Origin: Pelagibius sp048268885
GTDB taxonomy: Bacteria; Pseudomonadota; Alphaproteobacteria; Kiloniellales; Kiloniellaceae
NCBI GenBank assembly: GCA_048268885.1
Contig: JBLWUP010000018.1
Coordinates: 1 to 64,000, forward strand
Direction: 5' to 3'
DNA length: 64,000 bases
The first letter of the stretch is position 1, and each line of letters begins with the position of its first letter. The notes under the pieces are model-generated. The model did not search any database. It was not told the origin of the DNA and saw only the letters and a list, made by a program, of their open reading frames with translations. The position numbers were made by a program, and so were the translations under genes. Shown one piece after another: positions 39,665 to 46,350 of this stretch.

Positions 39665-41128
39665 TCAGGAGTCTTCCTTGCCCGCCTCGTCGCCGGCCTT
39701 GTCGCCGGCCTTGTCCTCGGCCGCCTTCGTCTTGCTCTTCGCGGCCGCCTTCTTCGCCGGCTTCTTCTTGGCCGCCTTCTTCGGCTTAGCCGCGGCCTCG
39801 TCGGCGGCCTTCTCTTCTTCCTCGCGCAGCTGGTCGGGCGTGACCTCGCGCTCCTTCACCTGGGCGAGGTCGATGATGAAGTCGATCACCTTGTCTTCGA
39901 ACAGCGGCGCGCGCAGCTGGGCCAGGGCCTCGGGCTGCGAGCGGTAATATTCCACCACCTGCTGTTCCTGGCCGGGATGGCGCTGGGCCTCCTGGAACAG
40001 GGCACGGTTGACCTCGTCCTGCGAGACCTCGATCTGGTTCAGGCGGCCAACCTCGGAGAGCAGCAGGCCGAGGCGCACCCGGCGCTCCGCGATCTCGCGG
40101 TATTCGGCCTTCATCTCTTCCTCGTCCTTGCCCTCGTCGTCGGGATCGACCCGGCCGGCCTCACGGTCGTGCTCGACCTGGTGCCAGATGGCATCGAACT
40201 CCAGGTCGACCATGCTCTCGGGCACGTCGAAATCGTGGCCCTCGGCCAGCTGGTCGAGGATCTCGCGCTTCATGCGCATGCGCGACAGGCCGTCGTAGTC
40301 CTGGCCCAGGCGCTCTTTCACCTTGTCGCGCAGGTCGTCGAGCCCCTCGGCGCCCATCGACTTGGCCAACTCGTCGTTCAGCTCGGCCGGCACCGGCTCG
40401 CGGATCTCCTTGACGGTGCACTCGAAGACCGCCGGCTGACCGGACAGCTTCTCGTTGCCGTAGCCTTCCGGGAAGGTGATGTTGACCGTGCGTTCGTCGC
40501 CGACACTGGCGCCGATCAGCTGCTCCTCGAAACCGGCAATGAAGGTGTTCGAGCCGAGCTCCAGGTGATGGTCTTCGCCGGCCATGCCCGGCAGGGCCTC
40601 GCCGTGCACCGTGCCCTTGAAGTCGATCACCACGACGTCGCCGGACTGCGCCGGGCGCGGCGTCTCCAGCGGCTTGGACTCCTTGCGGCTTTCAGCGAGG
40701 CGCTGCAGGGCCGAGGTGACCTCGTCCTCCGGCACCGCGATCTTCACCCGCTCCAGCGCGATCTTCGAGAAGTCCATCGGCTCGAATTCGGGCAGCAACT
40801 CGATGGCCATGGAGTACTCGAGGTCCTTGCCGTCCTCGAAGGAGTCGATCTCGATCTTCGGCTGCACGGCGGGCCGCAGGCCGCGCTCGTTCAGCGCCTG
40901 GGCCGAGGAATCGGTCACCGCACGCTCCAGCACTTCGCCCATCACCGAGGGGCCGTAGCGCTGCTTCAGCAGCTTGATCGGCGCCTTGCCCGGCCGAAAC
41001 CCGGGGACCTTCACCCGGACGCTGAGTTCACGAAGCCGATTCTCGACTTTCTCACTGATTTCCTTGGCTTCAATGACGACCTTAAAGTCGCGCTTCAAGC
41101 CTTCGCTGCTTACTTCCGTGACCTGCAT
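39665..41128 (-). CDS. tig: Trigger factor
   Basis: Ribosome-associated chaperone and peptidyl-prolyl isomerase (487 aa). Ribosome-binding loop VPGFRPGKAPIKLLKQRYG (residues about 39-57), FKBP-type PPIase domain (GDVVVIDFKGTVHGEALPGMAGEDHHLELGSNTFIAGFEEQLIG), then the helical substrate-binding arms. After about residue 440 there is a Lys/Ala-rich tail (KKAAKKKPAKKAAAKSK) ending acidic, longer than in E. coli and likely disordered. Order tig-clpP-clpX-lon-hup is the conserved one. Confidence 0.97.
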   Translation of the reverse strand: MQVTEVSSEGLKRDFKVVIEAKEISEKVENRLRELSVRVKVPGFRPGKAPIKLLKQRYGPSVMGEVLERAVTDSSAQALNERGLRPAVQPKIEIDSFEDGKDLEYSMAIELLPEFEPMDFSKIALERVKIAVPEDEVTSALQRLAESRKESKPLETPRPAQSGDVVVIDFKGTVHGEALPGMAGEDHHLELGSNTFIAGFEEQLIGASVGDERTVNITFPEGYGNEKLSGQPAVFECTVKEIREPVPAELNDELAKSMGAEGLDDLRDKVKERLGQDYDGLSRMRMKREILDQLAEGHDFDVPESMVDLEFDAIWHQVEHDREAGRVDPDDEGKDEEEMKAEYREIAERRVRLGLLLSEVGRLNQIEVSQDEVNRALFQEAQRHPGQEQQVVEYYRSQPEALAQLRAPLFEDKVIDFIIDLAQVKEREVTPDQLREEEEKAADEAAAKPKKAAKKKPAKKAAAKSKTKAAEDKAGDKAGDEAGKEDS

Positions 41129-41252
41129 GTTCGGCTAGGCCTTCCTCAGCCTTGTCTTGGGATGATGATCCGTGGAGAAACTCGGCCGTCCGGGCGGGGC
41201 CCGGGCCGGCCTGCTCTGCGCGAGAGAAACCTTCTAAAATCCCGCTTCACGC

Positions 41253-41337
41253 TGGTGCGGGCGGAGGGACTCGAACCCCCACGGATTGCTCCACTGGTAC
41301 CTAAAACCAGCGCGTCTACCAGTTCCGCCACGCCCGC
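41253..41337 (-). tRNA. tRNA-Leu (TAG)
   Basis: 85-nt class II tRNA with CCA encoded. Acceptor GCGGGCG/CGCCCGC, anticodon stem CTGGT/ACCAG around TTTAGGT (anticodon TAG), long variable arm, T arm GGGGGTTCGAGTCCCTC. An extended -10 promoter candidate lies just upstream. Confidence 0.97.
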
Positions 41338-41356
41338 GCTTACCGCGGAGGGCCGA

Positions 41357-41383
41357 TGTATAACATCGCAGCCGGTCACGCAA
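41357..41383 (-). promoter_or_regulatory. Candidate tRNA-Leu promoter
   Basis: Minus strand: TTGCGT, 15-nt spacer, TATACA (41362-41357) preceded by TGT, an extended -10 (TGNTATACA). About 20 nt upstream of the mature 5' end. Confidence 0.4.
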
Positions 41384-41485
41384 TAGCAAGCGCCCGCAAA
41401 ACCGCAGGGAACCTCGCGGGGAAGCTGGCAGGCAATCTATGGAGAAATCTATGGGAAAGCCCCGCCGGGAAGCGGCGGCGCGGCG

Positions 41486-41857
41486 TTACGAGCGGATGGA
41501 CTCGCAGAAATGGTCCAGAAAGGTCTTCATGCCGAGAACCCGGGGGCCGTCTTCGAAGGGGCGGTGACCGGGCTGGTCGATGCGCAGGTCGTAGCGCACG
41601 TGGGTCATGCCGAGGATCTCACAGAGACCGATGACCGTCGCCGTTTCCATACGTCCCTGGCCGTCATCGTGGCGAAAGACACGCCCGGCCTTCACCTGGT
41701 CGGGATTGGCGCCGCGACGCGAAAACAGGCTGCGGCGATCCCCACTGCCGCCGAGGGCGCCGGAGAGGTTCTGCCAGAAGCTGTTGGGCCGCGGAGAGCT
41801 CTGCCCCGTCGTCTGGCTGGCCATGTTCTGGGCCTTTGCTTGCCGCGTCGTAATCAT
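41486..41857 (-). CDS. Small protein of unknown function, paralogue of next gene (copy A)
   Basis: 123-aa soluble protein. After a polar, Ser/Arg-rich N-terminal 50 residues it has a compact domain (residues about 54-121): VKAGRVFRHDD, ETATVIGLCEILGMTHVRYDLRI, GPRVLGMKTFLDHF. This domain aligns with the whole of the neighbouring 89-aa protein (Gx-V-aromatic, E-A-x-V, LG-hydrophobic-x-HV-x-YD, LG-hydrophobic-x-x-F). Function unknown; it has the look of a conserved alphaproteobacterial family. Start could also be the internal ATG at 41824, which has AAAGG upstream. Confidence 0.7.
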   Translation of the reverse strand: MITTRQAKAQNMASQTTGQSSPRPNSFWQNLSGALGGSGDRRSLFSRRGANPDQVKAGRVFRHDDGQGRMETATVIGLCEILGMTHVRYDLRIDQPGHRPFEDGPRVLGMKTFLDHFCESIRS

Positions 41858-41962
41858 GATGCCGCAGACTTTAGAGCCAAATCTTTGAGATAGGATTAAT
41901 GTCTGAGAAATTCGCGCTAACGCTTCATCCTGGGGTTATGCCGGACACCCGCGGCGCTCGCC

Positions 41963-42232
41963 TCAGGCGTCCTGCTTTTCCGGCTTGATGGCGTCGCGGA
42001 AGCGCTCAGCGAAGCTCTGAAGACCCAGGGTCCGGCGCTCCTCGTACTTGGCCAAGCGCGCACGCTCCACCGAGACGTCGTAGGTCACGTGCTGGATGCC
42101 CAGCGCGTCTGGGCCGACATCGACGACCTTGGCGATCTCGACGATGTTGCCTTCATGCGCAAGTTTGTAGACGGAGCCGACCTTTATGCTGTCCGCCTTG
42201 AGTGGTTGTTTAAACCAGTGTTCTGCGAGCAT
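41963..42232 (-). CDS. Small protein of unknown function, paralogue of previous gene (copy B)
   Basis: 89-aa protein: IKVGSVYKLAHEGNIVEIAKVVDVGPDALGIQHVTYDVSVERARLAKYEERRTLGLQSFAERF. It is the bare domain shared with copy A, 105 bp away on the same strand. The predicted fold is a small beta-rich module; there is no signal peptide or TM. A tandem duplication followed by gain of an N-terminal tail in copy A would explain the pair. Function unknown. Confidence 0.75.
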   Translation of the reverse strand: MLAEHWFKQPLKADSIKVGSVYKLAHEGNIVEIAKVVDVGPDALGIQHVTYDVSVERARLAKYEERRTLGLQSFAERFRDAIKPEKQDA

Positions 42233-42343
42233 GATCTCAATACCTTTTCAATCACGGCCTGCCCCCGGCCGAACGCCCCCTTCCGTACGAAGCCGCATTT
42301 TGCACCCGCAGACGTGAAACTTTCGTTAACGATTATGGCGGAA

Positions 42344-43873
42344 CTATCTAAAACTATTGGATAAATTTGAGTTCTCCCCAGAAATACCGGAAATTTCAAA
42401 CAGTTCCGACAAAACCATAGGTAGGGCATCGGGCAGGTCCTCGGCGATCAGGCCCGGCCCCAGCTCGCAGGCCGTCCGGCCGTGCAGCCAGACCGCCGCC
42501 GCCGCCGCACCGAACGCCTCCATTCCCTGGGCCAGCAGCCCCCCGATCATCCCGGCCAGCACGTCTCCCGTGCCGCCCGTGGCCAGCCAGGGCGGCGCCA
42601 TGGCGTTGATGGCGGCCCGGCCGTCCGGCGCCGCGACCACGGTGTCGGCGCCTTTCAGGACCAGTACGGCGCCGCTGCGCTGCGCGGCGGCCCGGGCGCG
42701 TTCCAGCCTGTTTCCCGAGATATCGGGAAACAGGCGTTTGAACTCGCCGTCGTGCGGCGTCAACACCATCTCGCCCGCAGCCCCCTGCCCGATCAGGCGC
42801 CACAATTCGGCCGGATCCTCCTGAAAAGCGCTGAGCGCATCGGCATCCAGAACCACCTTTTTCCCTGCAGCTACAGCGAATTCGGTGCGTTTCTTGGTTT
42901 CCGGTGTGACTCCGTTGCCGGGGCCGACCAGGACCGCGTTGCGCCGCGGGTCCTCCAACGCCACGGCGAAATCAGCAGGACTGGGCAGATCCAGGGTGAT
43001 TACCCCCGGGTTCGAGACCGCGTAAATCGGCAGGCTGGCGGCATCGCAGGCCACGGAGACCAGGCCGGCGCCGATCCTGAGCCCCGCACGGCAGGCCAGC
43101 TGGGCCGCACCGGTCATGGTGCGGCCGCCCGCCACCAGCAGGTGGCCGGAATCGTACTTATGCGAGGCGGCTTGCCGCCAAGGATAGCCGGCCAGCCAGA
43201 GCGCCGGACCGTTCTCGAAAAGCTGCGGCCCGATCTCGGCCAGCACCGCCGCGGGAATTCCGATATCCGCCAGGATCACCTCGCCGCACAATTCTCGCGC
43301 AGGAACAAGCAAGTGGGCCGGTTTCTTGCGGAAGAACGTCACCGTTTTACGGGCCCGAAAGGCCAGACCGTCCAGCGGCGCGGTCCCGTCGCCGGGCAGC
43401 CCGCTGGGCACATCCACGGCGATCACCGGCAGGCCCAGGACGTTCACCTGCCGGGCCAGTTCGGCCGCCTTGCCGCCCAGGGGCCGGGCCAGTCCGGCCC
43501 CGAAAAGTGCATCGACCACCACCTGCCCGGCTTCCGGCGTCACAGCCTCCAAGGGCTCGACCGGGCCCGTCCAGGCCGCCGCGGCGCCGGCGGCATCGCC
43601 CTGCAGCTTGTCGACACCGCCCATGAGCGCCAGGCGCACCGGCCAGCCCGCCGAGGCCAGGTGGCGCGCGGCCACGAAGCCGTCGCCGCCGTTGTTTCCT
43701 GGCCCGCACAGCACCAGAACCGGACCGGGCGCGCGCCCGTCCATCACCGCCGTGGCCACCGCGGCGCCGGCGGCCTCCATCAGCTCCGCGCCAGGCGTGC
43801 CGCCGGCGATGGCCAGGCGGTCGGCGCGGTACATCTGCTCGGTGGTCAGAAGCGCGAGATCGAGAGGAGTCAT
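42344..43873 (-). CDS. nnr: Bifunctional NAD(P)H-hydrate epimerase / ADP-dependent NAD(P)H-hydrate dehydratase
   Basis: Repairs hydrated NAD(P)H: the N-terminal YjeF_N domain epimerises R-NAD(P)HX (VLCGPGNNGGDGFVAARHLASAG near residue 55), and the C-terminal ribokinase-like domain dehydrates S-NAD(P)HX (KYDSGHLLVAGGRTMTGAAQLACRAGLRIGAGLV, VLKGADTVVAAPDGR, WLATGGTGDVLAGMIGGLLAQG). Start taken at ATG 43873; a GTG four codons upstream (43885) is possible. The last 17 residues (EISGISGENSNLSNSFR) are lower-GC and not family-like. Confidence 0.95.
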   Translation of the reverse strand: MTPLDLALLTTEQMYRADRLAIAGGTPGAELMEAAGAAVATAVMDGRAPGPVLVLCGPGNNGGDGFVAARHLASAGWPVRLALMGGVDKLQGDAAGAAAAWTGPVEPLEAVTPEAGQVVVDALFGAGLARPLGGKAAELARQVNVLGLPVIAVDVPSGLPGDGTAPLDGLAFRARKTVTFFRKKPAHLLVPARELCGEVILADIGIPAAVLAEIGPQLFENGPALWLAGYPWRQAASHKYDSGHLLVAGGRTMTGAAQLACRAGLRIGAGLVSVACDAASLPIYAVSNPGVITLDLPSPADFAVALEDPRRNAVLVGPGNGVTPETKKRTEFAVAAGKKVVLDADALSAFQEDPAELWRLIGQGAAGEMVLTPHDGEFKRLFPDISGNRLERARAAAQRSGAVLVLKGADTVVAAPDGRAAINAMAPPWLATGGTGDVLAGMIGGLLAQGMEAFGAAAAAVWLHGRTACELGPGLIAEDLPDALPMVLSELFEISGISGENSNLSNSFR

Positions 43874-43924
43874 GCCGGTTATCACCCGCCAGATGTCACC
43901 TGATTGCCCCGGAAAGGCGCCGAT

Positions 43925-44707
43925 TCAAGGCGACTTCCGGCCCGCCGCCTGCCGCAGGGCCGCCACGCCGGCTCGGCCGCCTTCCCGCAGGAACACCAGG
44001 TCGATATCGCCCAGCACCAGGTCGTAGCCGGCTTCGTAGAGGTCTTTCGGCGAGCGTTCGGGGGTGGGAATCCCGCCCAGCAGGCAGCCCCGGGCCTTGG
44101 CCGCCGCTTCCACGGCGGTGATGGCCGCCCGTACGTCCGGATGATCCGGCTCCCCCAGGTGGCCGAGGCTGCCGGAGAGGTCGAAGGGGCCGATGAAGAC
44201 CATGTCGAGCCCCTCGATGGCCAGGATCTCGGCCACGTTTTCGACGGCCGCCCGCGTCTCGATCTGGCAGATCACCAGCAGATCTTCGGCGATATCGCGA
44301 ACGTAGCCCTGCCAGTCCAGCCCATAACGGGCACCACGTACGATCGGCGCGGCCATGCCCCGGATGCCGCGCGGCGGATAGTGGCAGGCGGATACCGCCG
44401 CTTCCGCCTCGGGGCCGCTGCTGACCGCGGGAATCATGACCCCCTGGGCGCCGGCATCGAGCACCCGCTTGATCCAGGTGGCATCATTGGCGGGTACGCG
44501 CACCAGGGGCGTACAGTCGCTGCCCCGCAGGGCCCGCATCACCGCGGCGGCCTCGCTCAAGTCGGCAGCGCCGTGTTCGAGGTCGATCATGGTGCAGTCG
44601 TACCCGGCCGCCGCCATGATCTCCGTCGCCGCCGGGCTGAACAGCTCCGTCCAATAGCCGTTAACGGCCGTTCCCGCGCGCATTTTGGCCTTCAATGACT
44701 GACTCAC
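43925..44707 (-). CDS. HpcH/HpaI-family aldolase
   Basis: Class II (metal-dependent) pyruvate aldolase fold, 260 aa, related to 2-keto-3-deoxy-L-rhamnonate and 4-hydroxy-2-oxoheptanedioate aldolases. CTMIDLEHGAADL, LVRVPANDATWIKRVLDAGAQGVMIPAV, the metal Glu in ICQIETRAAVEN and FIGPFDLSGSLG are all present. The substrate cannot be told from sequence; no catabolic neighbours. The start is GTG 44707 with GGGAGG upstream. The region upstream (44708-45358) carries parS and CtrA-like motifs. Confidence 0.88.
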   Translation of the reverse strand: MSQSLKAKMRAGTAVNGYWTELFSPAATEIMAAAGYDCTMIDLEHGAADLSEAAAVMRALRGSDCTPLVRVPANDATWIKRVLDAGAQGVMIPAVSSGPEAEAAVSACHYPPRGIRGMAAPIVRGARYGLDWQGYVRDIAEDLLVICQIETRAAVENVAEILAIEGLDMVFIGPFDLSGSLGHLGEPDHPDVRAAITAVEAAAKARGCLLGGIPTPERSPKDLYEAGYDLVLGDIDLVFLREGGRAGVAALRQAAGRKSP

Positions 44708-45070
44708 TGCCCCATCGCCTCCCAGAACCCCAAGGTGCGCCGATTCTCCCGGCGTTTGCCGCCGCAGCTTAGCGTCAAGCGAACGGGCAGTGATAGAGGC
44801 AGCGCCCCCTGCTCCGGCGAATCAGATGTGCCAAGTATTCGTTCCCGCAAAGAAGGCTGTTGCCGCGCGGGCGAATGGCCGGCCAACAAAAAAATGCGTC
44901 CACCGCCTGCGAATCGGAAAATATTGCCGGAGCATCATTATGCCACAGCCTGCGCAGGAGCTTCGGCCGCTTACCATGGCTCAGTACTTCCCGCAAAATC
45001 TAAGTAAAATACATAGGGATCAATATTTCTACTTTATTCTTTACTATCGATCCACCTGCGCAAAGTAATT

Positions 45071-45086
45071 TGTTTCACGTGAAACG
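45071..45086. promoter_or_regulatory. parS: parS centromere-like site (ParB binding)
   Basis: TGTTTCACGTGAAACG matches the bacterial parS consensus TGTTTCACGTGAAACA at 15 of 16 positions and contains the perfect 14-bp palindrome GTTTCACGTGAAAC. It is intergenic in an AT-rich setting. ParB nucleates on such sites to load onto DNA and segregate the chromosome; they cluster near the replication origin. Confidence 0.85.
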
Positions 45087-45126
45087 GGCGCGGCAGGTAC
45101 GGTTCATCGTATACTAAGTTTTTTAC

Positions 45127-45152
45127 TTAAGTTTTTCTTAACCATCTGTTAA
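45127..45152. promoter_or_regulatory. Triple TTAA array, double CtrA-type binding site
   Basis: TTAA at 45127-45130, 45138-45141 and 45149-45152, each separated by exactly 7 nt, giving two overlapping TTAA-N7-TTAA CtrA consensus boxes. On the minus strand a TATACG (45113-45108) sits 13 nt beyond the last half-site, the arrangement of CtrA-activated promoters. Confidence 0.6.
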
Positions 45153-45180
45153 GCCCCCGCCGAGGACCGCCGGTGACTTC

Positions 45181-45202
45181 GGCGTTTCTCGCCAGAAACG
45201 CC
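45181..45202. repeat. Perfect 9-bp inverted repeat (hairpin)
   Basis: GGCGTTTCT (45181-45189), 4-nt loop, AGAAACGCC (45194-45202). On either strand no U tract follows. It lies about 160 nt past the XRE gene stop. Confidence 0.7.
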
Positions 45203-45253
45203 TCCAAGCTCCTGATTTTCGGGGGTTTGCCGCTTTCGCCCACACCTGCCGCT

Positions 45254-45316
45254 GTCCTGCGGCGGCCTGCCGCCAACTGGCGGCTTTGCAGGACGAGGAG
45301 CGGCCGCCCCTCGTCC
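45254..45316. other. Nested, mutually exclusive hairpins downstream of the XRE gene
   Basis: GTCCTGC (45254-45260) pairs with GCAGGAC (45288-45294), enclosing GCCGCC-AACT-GGCGGC (45269-45284). A competing perfect 8-bp helix GGACGAGG (45291-45298) with CCTCGTCC (45309-45316) shares GGAC with the first structure. This is switch-like architecture in the 3' region of the XRE transcript; function unknown. Confidence 0.5.
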
Positions 45317-45358
45317 CGGCCCTGCACTGCCCCGTCCGGCCGGGCGGACGAAGTCGCC

Positions 45359-45754
45359 TCAGTTCGCCTCGACATGATGAAAGGAATGGAAGGTCTCCAG
45401 GCGCTTCAGCACCGCATCGAGGCGTGCCTGCGCCGAAGAGACATCCTGGACAATCAGCCGGACTTCCTGGCGCAGCAACTGGATCTCGTCGTCGACCGCC
45501 TCGGTCGGGCCTTCGCCGAAGCCGGTGAGCAGCCAGGCCGGGCTCACGCCGAGCGTGCCGGCAATCATGGTCAGCTTGTTGGAGCGCGGCTCGGAACGGT
45601 CGTTTTCCCAGCCTTGCCAGGTGGCGGTCTTCACGCCCAGGCGGCGCGCGACCTGGGCGACGGTCAGGCCGGCGGCCTCGCGGGCCCGGCCGATGCGTCC
45701 GCCAATGGTATCGGAGTGGTCGAGGTCGTTGCTCTCGATCTGATCGCTAATAAT
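45359..45754 (-). CDS. XRE/Cro-type HTH transcriptional regulator (probable ATT start)
   Basis: About 131 aa. HTH domain DTIGGRIGRAREAAGLTVAQVARRLGVKTATWQGWENDRSEPRSNKLTMIAGTLGVSPAWLLTGFGEGP, then a C-terminal coiled-coil-like helix (DDEIQLLRQEVRLIVQDVSSAQARLDAVLKRLET). This short XRE family is common in alphaproteobacteria. Start problem: in this frame there is no ATG, GTG or TTG between the GTG at 45910 and the domain. GGAGG (45767-45763) is followed after 8 nt by ATT ATT, and a TTGACA promoter at 45900 lies downstream of the only canonical starts, so I place the start at ATT 45754. A longer product from ATG 45943 cannot be excluded. Confidence 0.75.
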   Translation of the reverse strand: MISDQIESNDLDHSDTIGGRIGRAREAAGLTVAQVARRLGVKTATWQGWENDRSEPRSNKLTMIAGTLGVSPAWLLTGFGEGPTEAVDDEIQLLRQEVRLIVQDVSSAQARLDAVLKRLETFHSFHHVEAN

Positions 45755-45777
45755 GGGTGTGTCCTCCGTAAAAGCCG

Positions 45778-45837
45778 CTAATTCCGCATAATCTGCGGCG
45801 CGCGCAAAGCTGCGAAGACGACCATGACGCGTGTCAT
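45778..45837 (-). CDS. Possible 19-codon leader peptide upstream of the XRE gene
   Basis: ATG at 45837 reads MTRVMVVFAALRAPQIMRN and stops at TAG 45778, 11 nt before the GGAGG of the regulator. It has no strong Shine-Dalgarno. It lies between the predicted promoter and the unusual ATT start, so could serve translational coupling; speculative. Confidence 0.25.
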   Translation of the reverse strand: MTRVMVVFAALRAPQIMRN

Positions 45838-45872
45838 GTGCGCACGGCGACGATGCTGTTAGGTGTGCCCAA

Positions 45873-45900
45873 ACCTTAAGGTCGATGCCGCGTTTGTCAA
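45873..45900 (-). promoter_or_regulatory. Candidate promoter of the XRE gene
   Basis: Minus strand: perfect TTGACA (45900-45895), 16-nt spacer, TAAGGT (45878-45873). Predicted start is about 110 nt upstream of the ATT start. Confidence 0.45.
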
Positions 45901-45939
45901 CTTGAGGCACCCGGCCCGGGCGATTCTCCCGAGGGCGCG

Positions 45940-45955
45940 GCATGAAATTTCATGC
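45940..45955. promoter_or_regulatory. 16-bp perfect palindrome
   Basis: GCATGAAATTTCATGC, a perfect palindrome 40 bp upstream of the XRE -35 element and just past the tRNA-His terminator. Candidate operator for the XRE protein or another dimeric regulator. Confidence 0.45.
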
Positions 45956-45983
45956 AAGCGTCATCTTGGGCCGCCGGAAACGG

Positions 45984-46015
45984 AAAAACCGGCTTGAAGG
46001 GCCGAAAACGGCCGG
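45984..46015 (-). terminator. Intrinsic terminator of tRNA-His
   Basis: Minus strand: CCGGC (46015-46011), 17-nt loop, GCCGG (45993-45989), five T (45988-45984). A competing inner hairpin GGCCG-TTTT-CGGCC lies in the loop. Starts 15 nt after the tRNA. Confidence 0.6.
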
Positions 46016-46029
46016 AGGAAGTGGAATCT

Positions 46030-46107
46030 TGGGGTGGCTGATGGGATTTGAACCCACGACCTCCTGGACCACAACCAGGCGCTCTAACCAACTGAGCTAC
46101 AGCCACC
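46030..46107 (-). tRNA. tRNA-His (GTG) with encoded G-1
   Basis: 78 nt including G-1 and CCA. Acceptor GTGGCTG/CAGCCAC, G-1 opposite C73, anticodon stem CTGG/CCAG around TTGTGGT (anticodon GTG), T arm GTGGGTTCAAATCCCAT. The canonical G-1:C73 pair is kept, unlike the alphaproteobacterial group that lost it. Confidence 0.97.
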
Positions 46108-46225
46108 ACAGAGGAGGAACCATCTCGCGGCCATATCGGCCGACCTGGTTCCCGGGCACGCGACGTGCGGCGCGCCGGATGGGCGTGTTTAGCCCCCGGG
46201 CCGGCAGCCGTCAAGAGCGCGCTGA

Positions 46226-46255
46226 GGCCCGGGTCCCCCCGCGGGGACCGGGGCC
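46226..46255 (+). other. Long GC hairpin upstream of the aminotransferase gene
   Basis: GGCCCGGGTCCCC, 4-nt loop, GGGGACCGGGGCC with a single mismatch, followed by TTTGCCC. It could weakly terminate or attenuate plus-strand transcription before the gene at 46351. Remainder of 46108-46350 shows no gene. Confidence 0.35.
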
Positions 46256-46350
46256 TTTGCCCGCCTCTCTGCCGGCTTGCGGGTGGCGCCCCCTGTGCCC
46301 TAGTGTGCAGCCGAAATCCCGGTCACAAAAATAAGCCAGGAGGGGCGGAA

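Larger units (their letters stand above)
44708..45358. other. 651-bp non-coding regulatory region with parS and CtrA-type sites
   Basis: Between the aldolase gene and the XRE regulator. No recognisable protein gene (the short open frames lack homology and good starts). 44990-45070 is AT-rich; parS is at 45071-45086; TTAA half-sites are at 45127, 45138 and 45149; GC-rich segment 45153-45358 folds into several perfect hairpins. Confidence 0.7.

Noticed and set aside
41146..41379. 77-codon frame with AELVDALVLGTSGAIRGGSSP-like sequence
   Set aside because: Translation of the tRNA-Leu gene.
44775..44996. 73-codon minus-strand frame downstream of the CtrA array
   Set aside because: Starts with TTG without a Shine-Dalgarno and has no homology I recognise; left as unproven.
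44990..45152. AT-rich island considered as a replication origin
   Set aside because: No DnaA-box cluster (TTATNCACA) and no oriC-type neighbours (dnaA, hemE, gidA, parAB) in the window.
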